Source: Acidobacteriota bacterium
GTDB taxonomy: Bacteria; Acidobacteriota; Terriglobia; Acidiferrales; UBA7541
NCBI GenBank assembly: GCA_003223325.1
Contig: QHYS01000085.1
Span: 1-62,181, forward strand
Reading direction: 5' to 3'
DNA length: 62,181 nucleotides
Below, piece by piece: positions 26,387-34,434 of this stretch. Made by a program: the position numbers and the translations under genes. Below the pieces are notes generated by a model that was not told where the DNA came from, searched no databases, and worked only from the letters and a program-made list of their open reading frames with translations. How positions within the stretch are numbered: the first letter of the stretch is position 1; each line of letters starts with the position of its first letter.

Positions 26387-26770
26387 ATGCAGATGCCCAG
26401 AAAGGTCCCGATTTCACCCTTCGCGCCACTTCTACTGGCGGTCATTGCTCTGGTCACACCGGCAAAGGCAGAGCAGCGCCTCGGTGGCAACTACCAGTGC
26501 GTGCGGCTCGAGTTCGAGGGGCAATCCGCACCCTGCCAAAGCCCGCCACTCGTTCTCAACCAAGACGGAAGCTACGATATTTGGGGCGAGCACGGGACGT
26601 ATGAGGTCGTCCAGGGCCGCTGGCTAGTGCTATCGCATTCCAAGCGCCGCGGGTTAGGCCACTTTGTCAAGCCGCACGAGATCGTCTTCGAGTACCGCGT
26701 CGGGAAAAGACGTTGCCGCGTTACCTTCCGCAGGATCTTCGAAGCGCCGCCAGGTTTTTGGTGGGGCTAG
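26387..26770 (+). CDS. Small secreted protein of unknown function
   Basis: 127 residues from the ATG at 26387. A signal peptide ends at TPAKA-EQ (about residue 29). The mature part of about 98 residues has Cys pairs (NYQCVRLEF, APCQSPP, RRCRVTF) and a beta-rich pattern with many aromatic residues and Gly (GSYDIWGEHGTYEV). I do not recognise the family. It looks like a small periplasmic beta-sandwich or lipocalin-like fold. No lipobox is visible. It is convergent with the GGDEF gene, 29 bases apart. Confidence 0.6.
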   Translation: MQMPRKVPISPFAPLLLAVIALVTPAKAEQRLGGNYQCVRLEFEGQSAPCQSPPLVLNQDGSYDIWGEHGTYEVVQGRWLVLSHSKRRGLGHFVKPHEIVFEYRVGKRRCRVTFRRIFEAPPGFWWG

Positions 26771-26799
26771 AGCTCTTCCTGCGGTCCTCCTCGTAGCGA

Positions 26800-28071
26800 C
26801 TATCCCACTGAGCGAGACCGCTTTTGCGTTTCCTGTTTCATCGCGTAGAGTGCCTCGTCGGCGGCCATCAGCAGCCGTTCCGCGGTCGCGCCGCTTGATG
26901 GATATACCGCGACGCCGACGCTGACTGAAATTTTCGGCTGCTCGGTTTGTGATGCCAGGCGTTCACGAATGCGGCTGGCCACCTGGCGGGCCGCCTGAGC
27001 TCCGGTTTCCGGCATCACCAGGGCGAATTCATCACCGCCGTACCGCGCGGGAGTGTCCACCGCGCGCGAATGCACCCGCAAGACATCTGCTAGGCGCCTG
27101 AGAGCGCGGCTTCCCACGAGATGTCCGAATCGATCGTTAATACTTTTCAGACCATCGAGATCTAGCAAGAGCACGGAGAATTCTCGGTCGGTGCGGCCGG
27201 AGCGCTCGATCTCCGATTCGAGGACATCGATCAAGTGACGATAGTTGGCAAGGCCGGTGAGAGGATCGCTGATGGCCAGTTGCTGCACTTGCTTAAATAG
27301 CCGGGAATTATCGAGCAGGGTACCGCCCAGCACGACGGCATAGCTCGAGACACGCAAGATTTGCGCCAGCGTGAAGGGAGCATCGAGCGCCTGCAGCGAC
27401 ACCATAAGCACCAGTTGCGCGGCGATGTTCATCCAAGCCGCCAGGGCCAGTGCCTGATCGAGTCCCGAGAACGCTGTCTTGAGGCGCTGGCGAAAGGCGG
27501 CGGCCGCGAGCACATACAGAAACACCGGCAATAACTGTAGCGGCTGCATGATGGGTCCCGCGGGCCAAATTTCGGGCTGCCGCGAGAAGAGCAAATAGAG
27601 CGCGCCAGCCGCATAAGCAATTGTGCCGACGAACGCCATCAGCGCGACGTCCTTTCGAGCTGAATCTACAGAATGCGGAAAGGGGCGTTCCAATGCCGAA
27701 GCCAGCAGCATCGCTTCCGCCAGCAGTATGTTGCTTTGGAGCCAGAAGGGACGCAGCGAATCGAGCAACCGTAGTGCGGAATCGAGGTTATGAAACAGGT
27801 GCAAGGCCAGAGCCAACTGCATCAGGCCCACGACGCCGAAACCGATGGCCAGGATCAAGGACATCAAATCGCGCGTGCCCCGGAAGTGAACCAAAGCATT
27901 TGCGGTAAATGTGAAGGTCAGGAACGCTCCGATGGTGTCAATGCTGGCGCAGAGGGAGGGATCGGCGGAAAAGGGAAGACCACGCACACGAAGCGCGATG
28001 GCAAAAATCGCCGCACTGCCGGCGATAATCGCAAAAGCGGCTCGCGCGTTTTGCGCAGGTGCGCGTTGCAT
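26800..28071 (-). CDS. Membrane diguanylate cyclase (GGDEF protein)
   Basis: 423 residues from the ATG at 28071 (a GTG at 28086 is possible). The N-terminal half has about seven to eight hydrophobic segments, a membrane sensor of MASE type. The C-terminal GGDEF domain starts at SDPLTGLANYRHL, contains the metal Asp in LLLDLDGLKSIND and the intact active site YGGDEFAL, and ends with the SVGVAVYP strand, so c-di-GMP synthesis is expected. No RxxD inhibitory site is evident. PilZ proteins in the window could be receptors, but this link is only suggested by co-presence. Confidence 0.92.
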   Translation of the reverse strand: MQRAPAQNARAAFAIIAGSAAIFAIALRVRGLPFSADPSLCASIDTIGAFLTFTFTANALVHFRGTRDLMSLILAIGFGVVGLMQLALALHLFHNLDSALRLLDSLRPFWLQSNILLAEAMLLASALERPFPHSVDSARKDVALMAFVGTIAYAAGALYLLFSRQPEIWPAGPIMQPLQLLPVFLYVLAAAAFRQRLKTAFSGLDQALALAAWMNIAAQLVLMVSLQALDAPFTLAQILRVSSYAVVLGGTLLDNSRLFKQVQQLAISDPLTGLANYRHLIDVLESEIERSGRTDREFSVLLLDLDGLKSINDRFGHLVGSRALRRLADVLRVHSRAVDTPARYGGDEFALVMPETGAQAARQVASRIRERLASQTEQPKISVSVGVAVYPSSGATAERLLMAADEALYAMKQETQKRSRSVG

Positions 28072-28484
28072 ACCCCACCGCCCCACGGCCGGGAAGCTAC
28101 AATTATTATCCCTCAGCCGCGCAGCGAAATGTCAGATGCGTCGCCTCTTTGTTAACTACAGTGTATATTTTAGGGGCTAGCCATCAGGGGACGCCCGCAG
28201 GGCGCGAAGCGCCAGATTGTGTATCCCGCTCGGCGGTAGCGGCACGGGCTGCGCTTTGTTCTGAGAAATCATCCTCACCTGTGACTCCTCTCAAAATTGG
28301 AGTGGAGAGCGATAGCGCTAGTCGGAGAGCTATCGTAGGGCAGGAATGGCTGCTCGTGTAGGGAACGGGAGAATGCATAGGAACCGAACTCTTTGCGTGG
28401 AAGCAGCGCCGCGGTTCGGAGGTTGCAGAATCAAGGGAACTTCCACGCTCGATCCAGGGCCGGCGCCACTACCCAGATTCGGGT
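28072..28484. other. Intergenic region, no gene recognised
   Basis: About 410 bases upstream of the GGDEF gene. No family-level coding signal is seen. A hairpin with arms CGATAGC (28309-28315) and GCTATCG (28328-28334) is present; a hairpin with the same arm sequences occurs at 29834-29869 beside the tnpB remnant. Confidence 0.45.
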
Positions 28485-29172
28485 TCAGGACGTGCTTACT
28501 TTATGTTTGGCCTCCTGCAGTCCCGCATTCAAGCGAGCGATCTCGGTGAAGACGGACCAATCGCACTCACCCAAACCATAGGCTGGGGCGGCGGTAATCT
28601 TGTCGCGGACGACGCTTGCCAAGGGAAGGGGAACGCGAAACTCTGTTGCCGTCTCCAAGATATAGCGGACGTCTTTTGAGCCAGCACCGTTGAGGGTAGA
28701 TCCCAAGATCTGCTCAAAGTTGCGGGTGCGAATTTTCTCTGCATACCTGGGCAGTGGCAGGGTGCTGTAGCACTTCTTTGATCATGGAGGCGACCGTCTC
28801 CAAGTTGAGGCCCTGCTTTTCCGCAAAGGTGAATTTTTCGCCCATTGTTTCCAGAAGGCAGGCGGCGAAGAAATTCACCACCAGCTTGAAACTCGCAGCG
28901 AGCGCCGGCTTATCGCCCAGCACGAGGAGCTTTGCCGTATAAGCGTCGAGAACCGGCCGTGATCGCTCGATTATGGCAGGCTCACCCGCCACGAAACTCA
29001 TGAGCTTTCCTGCGGCAGCGTGGTCCGGATGGCCCGCGAAGGTCGCCGCCAGGTAGTGACTACCGTGATCCGCGTGCAGCTTGGCAAATTGCGAGGTCGC
29101 CTTGGGCGTTGCGGTCGAGGTGCCAATATGGATTGCACCGGGACGCAACCCCAACCAACCACCAACCTCCAA
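28485..29172 (-). pseudogene. Truncated, frameshifted beta-hydroxyacid dehydrogenase
   Basis: Reading on the minus strand, 29172-28714 encodes the part from PGAIHIGTST through GKLMSFVAGEP to the C-terminal helical domain (KLVVNFFAACLLETMGEKF), and 28706-28485 in another frame continues with LPLASVVRD and WSVFTEIARLNAGL. The N-terminal Rossmann domain with its GxGxxG is missing and is replaced by a GGTTGG-rich stretch and then the tnpB element end at about 29199. A frameshift lies near 28705-28745. The C-terminal part parallels the intact gene at 14725-15600, so the two are paralogues. Confidence 0.8.
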
Positions 29173-29186
29173 CCCACCAACCCTGC
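29147..29186 (-). repeat. GGTTGG-type G-rich repeat, possible G-quadruplex
   Basis: On the minus strand this 40-base stretch consists of repeated GGTTGG/GGTGG units with at least six GG or GGG tracts separated by one to three bases. It lies exactly between the end of the tnpB element and the point where the dehydrogenase fragment becomes recognisable. It could fold as a two-tetrad quadruplex or be slippage at a deletion scar. Confidence 0.5.
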
Positions 29187-29198
29187 GAGAATGCCACT

Positions 29199-29229
29199 GT
29201 GATAACTCCCCGACTAAAGTCGGGGCTTC
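29199..29229 (-). mobile_element. IS200/IS605-type right-end hairpin after tnpB
   Basis: On the minus strand, directly after the tnpB stop, the sequence GAAGCCCCGACTTTAGTCGGGG is followed by AGTTATCAC. CCCCGACT and AGTCGGGG form a perfect stem around a two-base loop. This matches the usual subterminal hairpin at the tnpB end of IS605/IS1341 elements, where the omegaRNA (reRNA) also ends. Confidence 0.75.
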
Positions 29230-29757
29230 TCATGCAACGCATGGCATTACCTCACCTACGTTAACGCATGAAGGCACTATCCGTGCCCTTTGTAAAATTA
29301 CCTGTGCGGAAATGTGGTCACGGTCAGTAATCAATCCGCAGGCGGTACAAACAGGTTCTCGATCGGACAACCGCTTTGGTACCGCGGCCCCACAGATACA
29401 CGTTTGGCTCGTTCCTGGTGCTGGGACCGGGATAAACTCACGACCGGCACTCTCAGCCTTGTACGCAAGCTTTTGAAAAAACCCCGCCCCTCCGGCATCC
29501 TGAACAAACTTCGCCAGCATGCCGCCAGCCAGCCCTGGGACATTTAAATCTTCTACCGCAATGGTTCCGTAATTCTGTACCAGCCCAGTAGACAGCTGGT
29601 GCTGAAAATCTGCCCTCTGCTGTGCCATGTGCTGGTGAATCTTCTGAAGCAGCAGTACCGCCTTACCACGGCGATGACCCCTCTTACGCCTAGCTACACG
29701 ACGCTGCGCTACTCGAAGTTTGGCCTGTGCCTGCTGATAATAGCGAGGATTTTCGAT
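29230..29757 (-). pseudogene. tnpB: RNA-guided transposon nuclease TnpB, N-terminally truncated
   Basis: About 175 C-terminal residues of TnpB. ENPRYYQQAQAKLRVAQRR starts the recognisable part, then IHQHMAQQRADF, the RuvC-II glutamate in AVEDLNVPGL, and the zinc ribbon CICG...CTAC with the last RuvC Asp in LITDRDH. The N-terminal half, including the first RuvC Asp, is gone; the frame continues to 29916 but is unlike TnpB. It is therefore expected to be inactive. TnpB is a Cas12-like nuclease guided by RNA made from its own 3' end. No tnpA is nearby. Confidence 0.85.
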
Positions 29758-29996
29758 TGCCGGCCGTACAGATTGCATCGAACCCGGAACCCGAAAAAGA
29801 GGGTCCCCTTGTCCGAAAGGGGCCTCAGGGAGGCGATAGCTAGACAGGGGATGCGGAGAGCCGCTATCGTGCAAGCAGCATTGCCGGGTCCACGGCAGGT
29901 AGGGTGTGCGAGGCAAAACCCCAAAGGGAGTCGCGTGGGCAGCACGAGCGCGCAGGACGCCAGGGAGCCTCCATTCGCGCTGAAATGGGTGTTCTG

Positions 29997-30944
29997 ATGC
30001 GGATCATGATCATGGGCGCGGGCGGTGTGGGCGGCTACTTCGGCGCCAAGCTGGTCAAGAGCGGCTGCGAGGTGAACTTCGTTGCCCGAGGAGCGCACCT
30101 CGCGGCAATTCGCCAAAGCGGCTTGCGCGTGGAAAGCCAGCTCGGCGACATCTATCTTCCAGAAGTACGCGCGAGCGATGACCCCTCCGCGTTTGGCTCG
30201 CCCGATTATATTTTCCTGAGCGTGAAATTATGGGACACGGAAGCAGCGGTCCGCGCCATGACGAAAATCATTGCGCCACATACGGCCGTCCTGTCATTTC
30301 AAAATGGCGTACAGAATAACGACCTGCTGCGAAAAATGTTCGGCGAGAAAGCAGTGATGGGAGGAGTGGCCTACATCGGGGCTGGGATCGCGCGTCCCGG
30401 GGTGATTCGCCACACGGGAACGATACAAAGATTGGTGTTTGGCGAATTTGATGGTGGCCGCTCGGAGCGCGCCGCCGCGTTGCTCGAAGCATGCACGCGC
30501 GCCGGAATTGATGCGGAGATCAGCGCGGATGTGCGGCGGGCGATATGGGAGAAGTTTGTGTTCATCGTGGGGCTCTCCGCGCTTACCAGTGCGACGCGCA
30601 AAACCATCGGGCCGGTGCGTGCGAATGAACGCACGCGTGCCTTGCTGTTGGAGATCATGAGGGAGACGGTTGCGGTGGGACGGGCGCACGGGGTGAACTT
30701 GCCGGAGGATTATGCGGACAAGCGGCTGGCGTTTGTGGACAGCCTTCCTGCGGAGATGACTTCGTCGATGCACAATGATCTCGAAGCAGGGAAGCGGCTG
30801 GAGCTCGACTGGCTGAGCGGCGGCGTGGTGGAATTGGGCGAAGCTGTGAACGTGCCCACGCCGATGAACCTCGCGGTCAGCGCGATCCTCGCACTCTACG
30901 CAAACTCCGGTGAGGCCGCTCAGTCACGATGGGCGACCCGGTAG
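29997..30944 (+). CDS. Ketopantoate reductase family protein
   Basis: 315 residues. The Rossmann motif MGAGGVGGYFGAKL is at the very N terminus, so ATG 29997 is chosen; ATG 29985 is the alternative, and the longer frame is shadow. The ApbA/PanE family signatures are visible: VARGAHLAAIRQSG (NADPH phosphate site), SVKLWDTEAA (catalytic Lys), FQNGVQNNDLL, and the C-terminal helical domain with EKFVFIVGLSALTS and SSMHNDLEAGKRLELDWLSG. The family makes pantoate, but many paralogues reduce other 2-ketoacids. The end overlaps the next gene by 16 bases, so the two are coupled, which argues for a catabolic role here. Confidence 0.87.
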   Translation: MRIMIMGAGGVGGYFGAKLVKSGCEVNFVARGAHLAAIRQSGLRVESQLGDIYLPEVRASDDPSAFGSPDYIFLSVKLWDTEAAVRAMTKIIAPHTAVLSFQNGVQNNDLLRKMFGEKAVMGGVAYIGAGIARPGVIRHTGTIQRLVFGEFDGGRSERAAALLEACTRAGIDAEISADVRRAIWEKFVFIVGLSALTSATRKTIGPVRANERTRALLLEIMRETVAVGRAHGVNLPEDYADKRLAFVDSLPAEMTSSMHNDLEAGKRLELDWLSGGVVELGEAVNVPTPMNLAVSAILALYANSGEAAQSRWATR

Positions 30945-32062
30945 TCGCGTTGACGCAAATGGTCCCGTCTCTGACGATCCGTTCCATCCGCAGCAGGGCT
31001 GTTTCCGTACCGATGCGATTCGCGCTAGGCACCAGCGCCCAAACGGTGCGCGCGGCGCCGCTGCTACTGATCGATCTCGAAACCGAGGAGGGAATCACCG
31101 GCCGGACGTATCTGTTCTGCTATATGCCGATGGGGGCGGCGCTCGTTGCACGCGTGCTGGAAGATGCGCTGGGTGCGATGAAGGGCGAAAGGATCGAGCC
31201 CGCCCATATTGGAGAGAAGACCGGCGCCAAGCTAGCGCGGCATTTTCGGTTGATCGCAGCGAGCGGGGTGATTGGGCTGGCGCTCTCCGCGCTCGACGTG
31301 GCGTGCTGGGACGCGATGGCCATAGCGGCCGGCAAGCCGCTGGTGGAATTTCTGAGGGGCACGCGCAAGGCCATTCCAGCTTACAACAGCAATGGGCTGG
31401 GTCTAATGCCACAGGAGAAACTCGCTGATGAGGCTGAGGAGTTGCTCGGGGGCGGCTTTCGCGCTGTGAAATTGCGCCTGGGCTATGCGACGCTCGCGGG
31501 CGATCTCGCCGCGGTGCGCGCTGTGAGAAAGCGCTTGCCGGATGATGTCGCCATTATGGCGGACTACAACCAGGTTCTCACGGTGGAAGAGGCGCTCGAA
31601 CGCGGACGTGCGCTCGAAAGCGAAGGACTGGCGTGGATCGAAGAGCCCATCGAGCATGACGACTATGCGGGCTGCGCGCGAATTGCGCGCGAGCTCGCGA
31701 CGCCCATCCAGATCGGCGAGAATTTCGTCGGCCCGAATGCGATGGCGTCCGCAATCGCGGCGCAGGCGGCCGATTACATGATGCCGGACGCGATGCGCAT
31801 CGGCGGCGTGAGCGGATGGCTGCGCGCGGCGTCGCTCGTTTCGGCGGTACAGATTCCGTTGTCCTCGCATCTTTTGCCCGAAGTGAGCTCGGCTTTGCTG
31901 GCGGTCAGTCCCACGGCGCATTGGCTCGAGTACGTGGATTGGGCCTCGGCGATATTGGCGGAACCGTTTCCAGTGGTGAACGGTATGGTGACACCGCCAG
32001 CCATGCCGGGGAGCGGCGTGAATTGGAACGAAGAGGCCGTCACGCGGTATCGGATGGAGTAG
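30929..32062 (+). CDS. Enolase-superfamily enzyme, mandelate racemase subgroup
   Basis: 377 residues with an N-terminal capping domain (about 1-140) and a TIM barrel. The pattern follows mandelate racemase: ADYNQ (Asp and Asn metal region), WIEEP, IGENF, MPDAMRIGGVSGWLR (Asp of the His-Asp dyad), SSHLLPE (catalytic His) and HWLEYVDW. The second lysine of the K-x-K motif is replaced: the segment is AVKLRLGY, so the (S)-specific base is Arg. That argues against simple mandelate racemisation and for a dehydratase or another racemase. Mg-dependent proton abstraction next to a carboxylate is expected. Co-transcribed with the ketopantoate-reductase-like gene. Confidence 0.86.
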   Translation: MGDPVVALTQMVPSLTIRSIRSRAVSVPMRFALGTSAQTVRAAPLLLIDLETEEGITGRTYLFCYMPMGAALVARVLEDALGAMKGERIEPAHIGEKTGAKLARHFRLIAASGVIGLALSALDVACWDAMAIAAGKPLVEFLRGTRKAIPAYNSNGLGLMPQEKLADEAEELLGGGFRAVKLRLGYATLAGDLAAVRAVRKRLPDDVAIMADYNQVLTVEEALERGRALESEGLAWIEEPIEHDDYAGCARIARELATPIQIGENFVGPNAMASAIAAQAADYMMPDAMRIGGVSGWLRAASLVSAVQIPLSSHLLPEVSSALLAVSPTAHWLEYVDWASAILAEPFPVVNGMVTPPAMPGSGVNWNEEAVTRYRME

Positions 32063-32263
32063 CGCCGCCATCCGCACGACAATGCCGCACCTACGAATCA
32101 ACACTTGCGAGATCAAGCGAGCTAAGCATCTTGAAATGAGCACTTAGAATGAGTATTGGCAAGAAAATGAGGGTGGGGGGTGCCCTCCTGTTTTTGACTG
32201 ATCAGCCCGTCGGTAACGTTACAATGGCGGGGATTCTCGATCGACCTGGGATGGCGAAGCGCG

Positions 32264-33124
32264 ATGGCGGATGACCCGAACAGAAATGGGCTGGCTGGGC
32301 TGCGCGTTTTGTGTCTTGAAAGCCGGCGCGGGCAGGAGATGGCCAAGCTGATCGCGAACTATGGCGGCGAGGCGATCGTGGCGCCCTCGATGCAGGAAGT
32401 GACGCTGAAAGATAATCCCGAGGCGCTGAACTTCGCCCGAAAACTCGCTGAGGGCGGATTCGAGATCGTGATTTTCCTCACCGGAGTGGGAACGCGCGCA
32501 CTGGCGCGCCTTGTGGAGGCGCAAGGTTTGCGGCAAAAGTTTGTGGACGCCTTACGGCTGGTGAAGGTCGTAGCGCGCGGGCCGAAGCCGATGGCTGTGC
32601 TGGCGGAACTGGGAATTCCTGTGAGTGTGGCGGTGCCGGAGCCAAATACGTGGCGAGAGTTGCTGGCGGCTCTCGATGCGCGGAAAAATTCGATTCCGCT
32701 CCAGGGAAGCCGAGTTGCGGTTCAGGAATACGGCGCGACGAATGTGGAGCTGCTGGCGGGATTGAAGGAGCGCGGCGCGATCGTGACGCGGGTACCGGTT
32801 TATGAGTGGGCGCTGCCGGCCGATACGGGACCGCTGCGAGACAGCGTGCAAGCCATCGTGAATGGCCGAATTGATTTGGCTTTTTTTACCACCTCGGTGC
32901 AGGTGCAGCACCTTTTGCGCATCGCCGCGGACATGCAAGTCGAGGAGTCTCTGCGCGGTGCGTTCCGTCGCATCGTGGTCGGTTCGATCGGGCCAATGAC
33001 TTCGCAGGCGCTGCGGCAGAATGGGTTACCGGTGGATTTCGAGCCCGAGCATCCGAAGATGGGATTTCTGGTTGCGGAGGCAGCGCATCGCGGCCGGGAT
33101 TTGGTCCAACAGAAACGGAGGTAA
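32264..33124 (+). CDS. hemD: Uroporphyrinogen-III synthase (HemD family)
   Basis: 286 residues in the two-domain HemD fold. Visible features are RVLCLESRRGQEMAKLI (first domain), FLTGVGTRAL, then after a hinge GSRVAVQEYGATNVELL, DLAFFTTSVQVQHLL and VVGSIGPMTSQAL. HemD closes and inverts ring D of hydroxymethylbilane on the way to heme, siroheme and cobalamin. No other heme genes are adjacent. The MetE-like gene follows 5 bases after it, so they are co-transcribed. Some HemD-like proteins are fused to or function as regulators, but none of that is visible here. Confidence 0.85.
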   Translation: MADDPNRNGLAGLRVLCLESRRGQEMAKLIANYGGEAIVAPSMQEVTLKDNPEALNFARKLAEGGFEIVIFLTGVGTRALARLVEAQGLRQKFVDALRLVKVVARGPKPMAVLAELGIPVSVAVPEPNTWRELLAALDARKNSIPLQGSRVAVQEYGATNVELLAGLKERGAIVTRVPVYEWALPADTGPLRDSVQAIVNGRIDLAFFTTSVQVQHLLRIAADMQVEESLRGAFRRIVVGSIGPMTSQALRQNGLPVDFEPEHPKMGFLVAEAAHRGRDLVQQKRR

Positions 33125-33129
33125 CAAGC

Positions 33130-34257
33130 ATGAGTGGCGGATTTGCGCCGGGGAGAGACGTGATGGCAGAGCAATACCGGGCGGATCATGTGGGAAGCTT
33201 TCTGAGGCCGGCGGAGCTGCTGGAGGCGCGGCGCAACGGAAAAGACCCGCAGCGGCTGCATGAACTGGAAGATCGCCACATTGCGCGCGTTTTGGCGAAA
33301 CAGAACCAGCTGGGTTTCGAGATTTTCACGGACGGCGAACTGCGGCGGCGGAATTTCATGAGCGATTTCACCGACGCTGTGGACGGCTTCGACCTCAGCG
33401 ATTCGCTGGACCGGACCTGGGAGGCGGGTGAGGCAAAGAGCGCTACGCTCAGAGTCGCGGGGGTGGTGACGGCGAAATTGAAGCAGGTGCGGCCATTGAC
33501 CGGGCATGAGCTGCCTTATCTGAACAAGCACAGTCCGGGCGCGATTAAAATGACGCTGCCGAGCGCGACGCAGTTTCCGGCAATCTCGTATAAGCGCGGC
33601 GTCACGGACAAGGTCTATGACACGCATTCGGCGCTGCTGTGGGACATTGTCGGCATCATGAAGGGGGACTTGGCGAAGCTGGCCGGTGAGGGCGTGAAAT
33701 ACATTCAGATCGATGCGCCGCGCTATAGCTATTTCATGGACGAAAAATGGCGGCAGTGGATTCGCACTGAAATGAAGGTCGAGCCGGACGTACTGCTCGA
33801 GGAATCGATCCGCGCGGACAACGCCTGCTTGGATGCGGCGCGGCGTCCGGGCCTGACTCTGGCGATTCATCTTTGTCGCGGGAATAACCGAAGCCACTGG
33901 TATGCCGAAGGTGGTTACGATGCGATCGCGGAAAGGCTTTTCGGAACGATGAACGTCGACCGCTTTCTGCTGGAATATGACGATGACCGCTCGGGCACGT
34001 TCGAGCCGCTCCGGTTTGTTCCCAAGGGAAAAACGGTGGTGCTGGGATTGATCAGCTCGAAGCGGCCGCAACTGGAAAAGGCGGACGTTCTGGCGCGGCG
34101 GATCGAGGAGGCTTCGCGGTTTGTACCGCCCGAGAATCTGGCCGTGAGCCCACAGTGCGGTTTTGCCTCAACGATGGAAGGGAATTTACTCACGGAAGAG
34201 GATCAGTGGGCCAAGCTGGCGTTGGTGGTGGAGACGGCGCGTCGGGTGTGGAAATAA
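33130..34257 (+). CDS. Cobalamin-independent methionine synthase C-terminal-domain-like protein
   Basis: 375 residues forming only one TIM barrel of the MetE/UROD superfamily, about half of full MetE. Zinc-ligand positions are recognisable: His and Cys in IHLCRGN, Glu in LEYDDDR, and Cys in SPQCGFAST. The start ATG 33130 has GGAGG at suitable spacing. Stand-alone domains of this type are archaeal core methionine synthases or act in methyl transfer and degradation reactions (for example 5-methyltetrahydropteroyltriglutamate-like or epoxyalkane:CoM transferases). The methyl donor and acceptor cannot be read from the sequence. Linked to hemD. Confidence 0.82.
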   Translation: MSGGFAPGRDVMAEQYRADHVGSFLRPAELLEARRNGKDPQRLHELEDRHIARVLAKQNQLGFEIFTDGELRRRNFMSDFTDAVDGFDLSDSLDRTWEAGEAKSATLRVAGVVTAKLKQVRPLTGHELPYLNKHSPGAIKMTLPSATQFPAISYKRGVTDKVYDTHSALLWDIVGIMKGDLAKLAGEGVKYIQIDAPRYSYFMDEKWRQWIRTEMKVEPDVLLEESIRADNACLDAARRPGLTLAIHLCRGNNRSHWYAEGGYDAIAERLFGTMNVDRFLLEYDDDRSGTFEPLRFVPKGKTVVLGLISSKRPQLEKADVLARRIEEASRFVPPENLAVSPQCGFASTMEGNLLTEEDQWAKLALVVETARRVWK

Positions 34258-34288
34258 GGCTCGGGAACGCCAACCATGTCATTCTGAG

Positions 34289-34383
34289 AGGCTGTAACTT
34301 TTTCGATTTTTTGCCAAAACCGTCGCTGAAAACATTGAGGTTAGATGCGGAAAATTCGCGAATTGTGAATAAAGTTACAGCAT
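34289..34383. mobile_element. 95-bp MITE-like insertion with terminal inverted repeats
   Basis: The left end AGGCTGTAACTTTTTCG and the reverse complement of the right end ATGCTGTAACTTTATTC agree over most of 17 bases, with an 11-base perfect core (34291-34301 with 34371-34381). The insertion is flanked by the direct repeat CTGAG (34284-34288 and 34384-34388). Removing it restores TGTCATTCTGAG joined to CGAAGCGAAGAATC, which resembles a REP-like repeat common between genes in Acidobacteriota. The interior is AT-rich and has no coding capacity. Confidence 0.65.
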
Positions 34384-34434
34384 CTGAGCGAAGCGAAGAA
34401 TCGGTCCGCACTTCTCTCTTAGACTGACGCAACG

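Noticed and set aside
32800-34071. 423-codon minus-strand frame opposite hemD and the MetE-like gene
   Set aside because: Low-complexity Arg/Gln/His-rich composition and no family pattern, whereas the plus-strand genes are clear.
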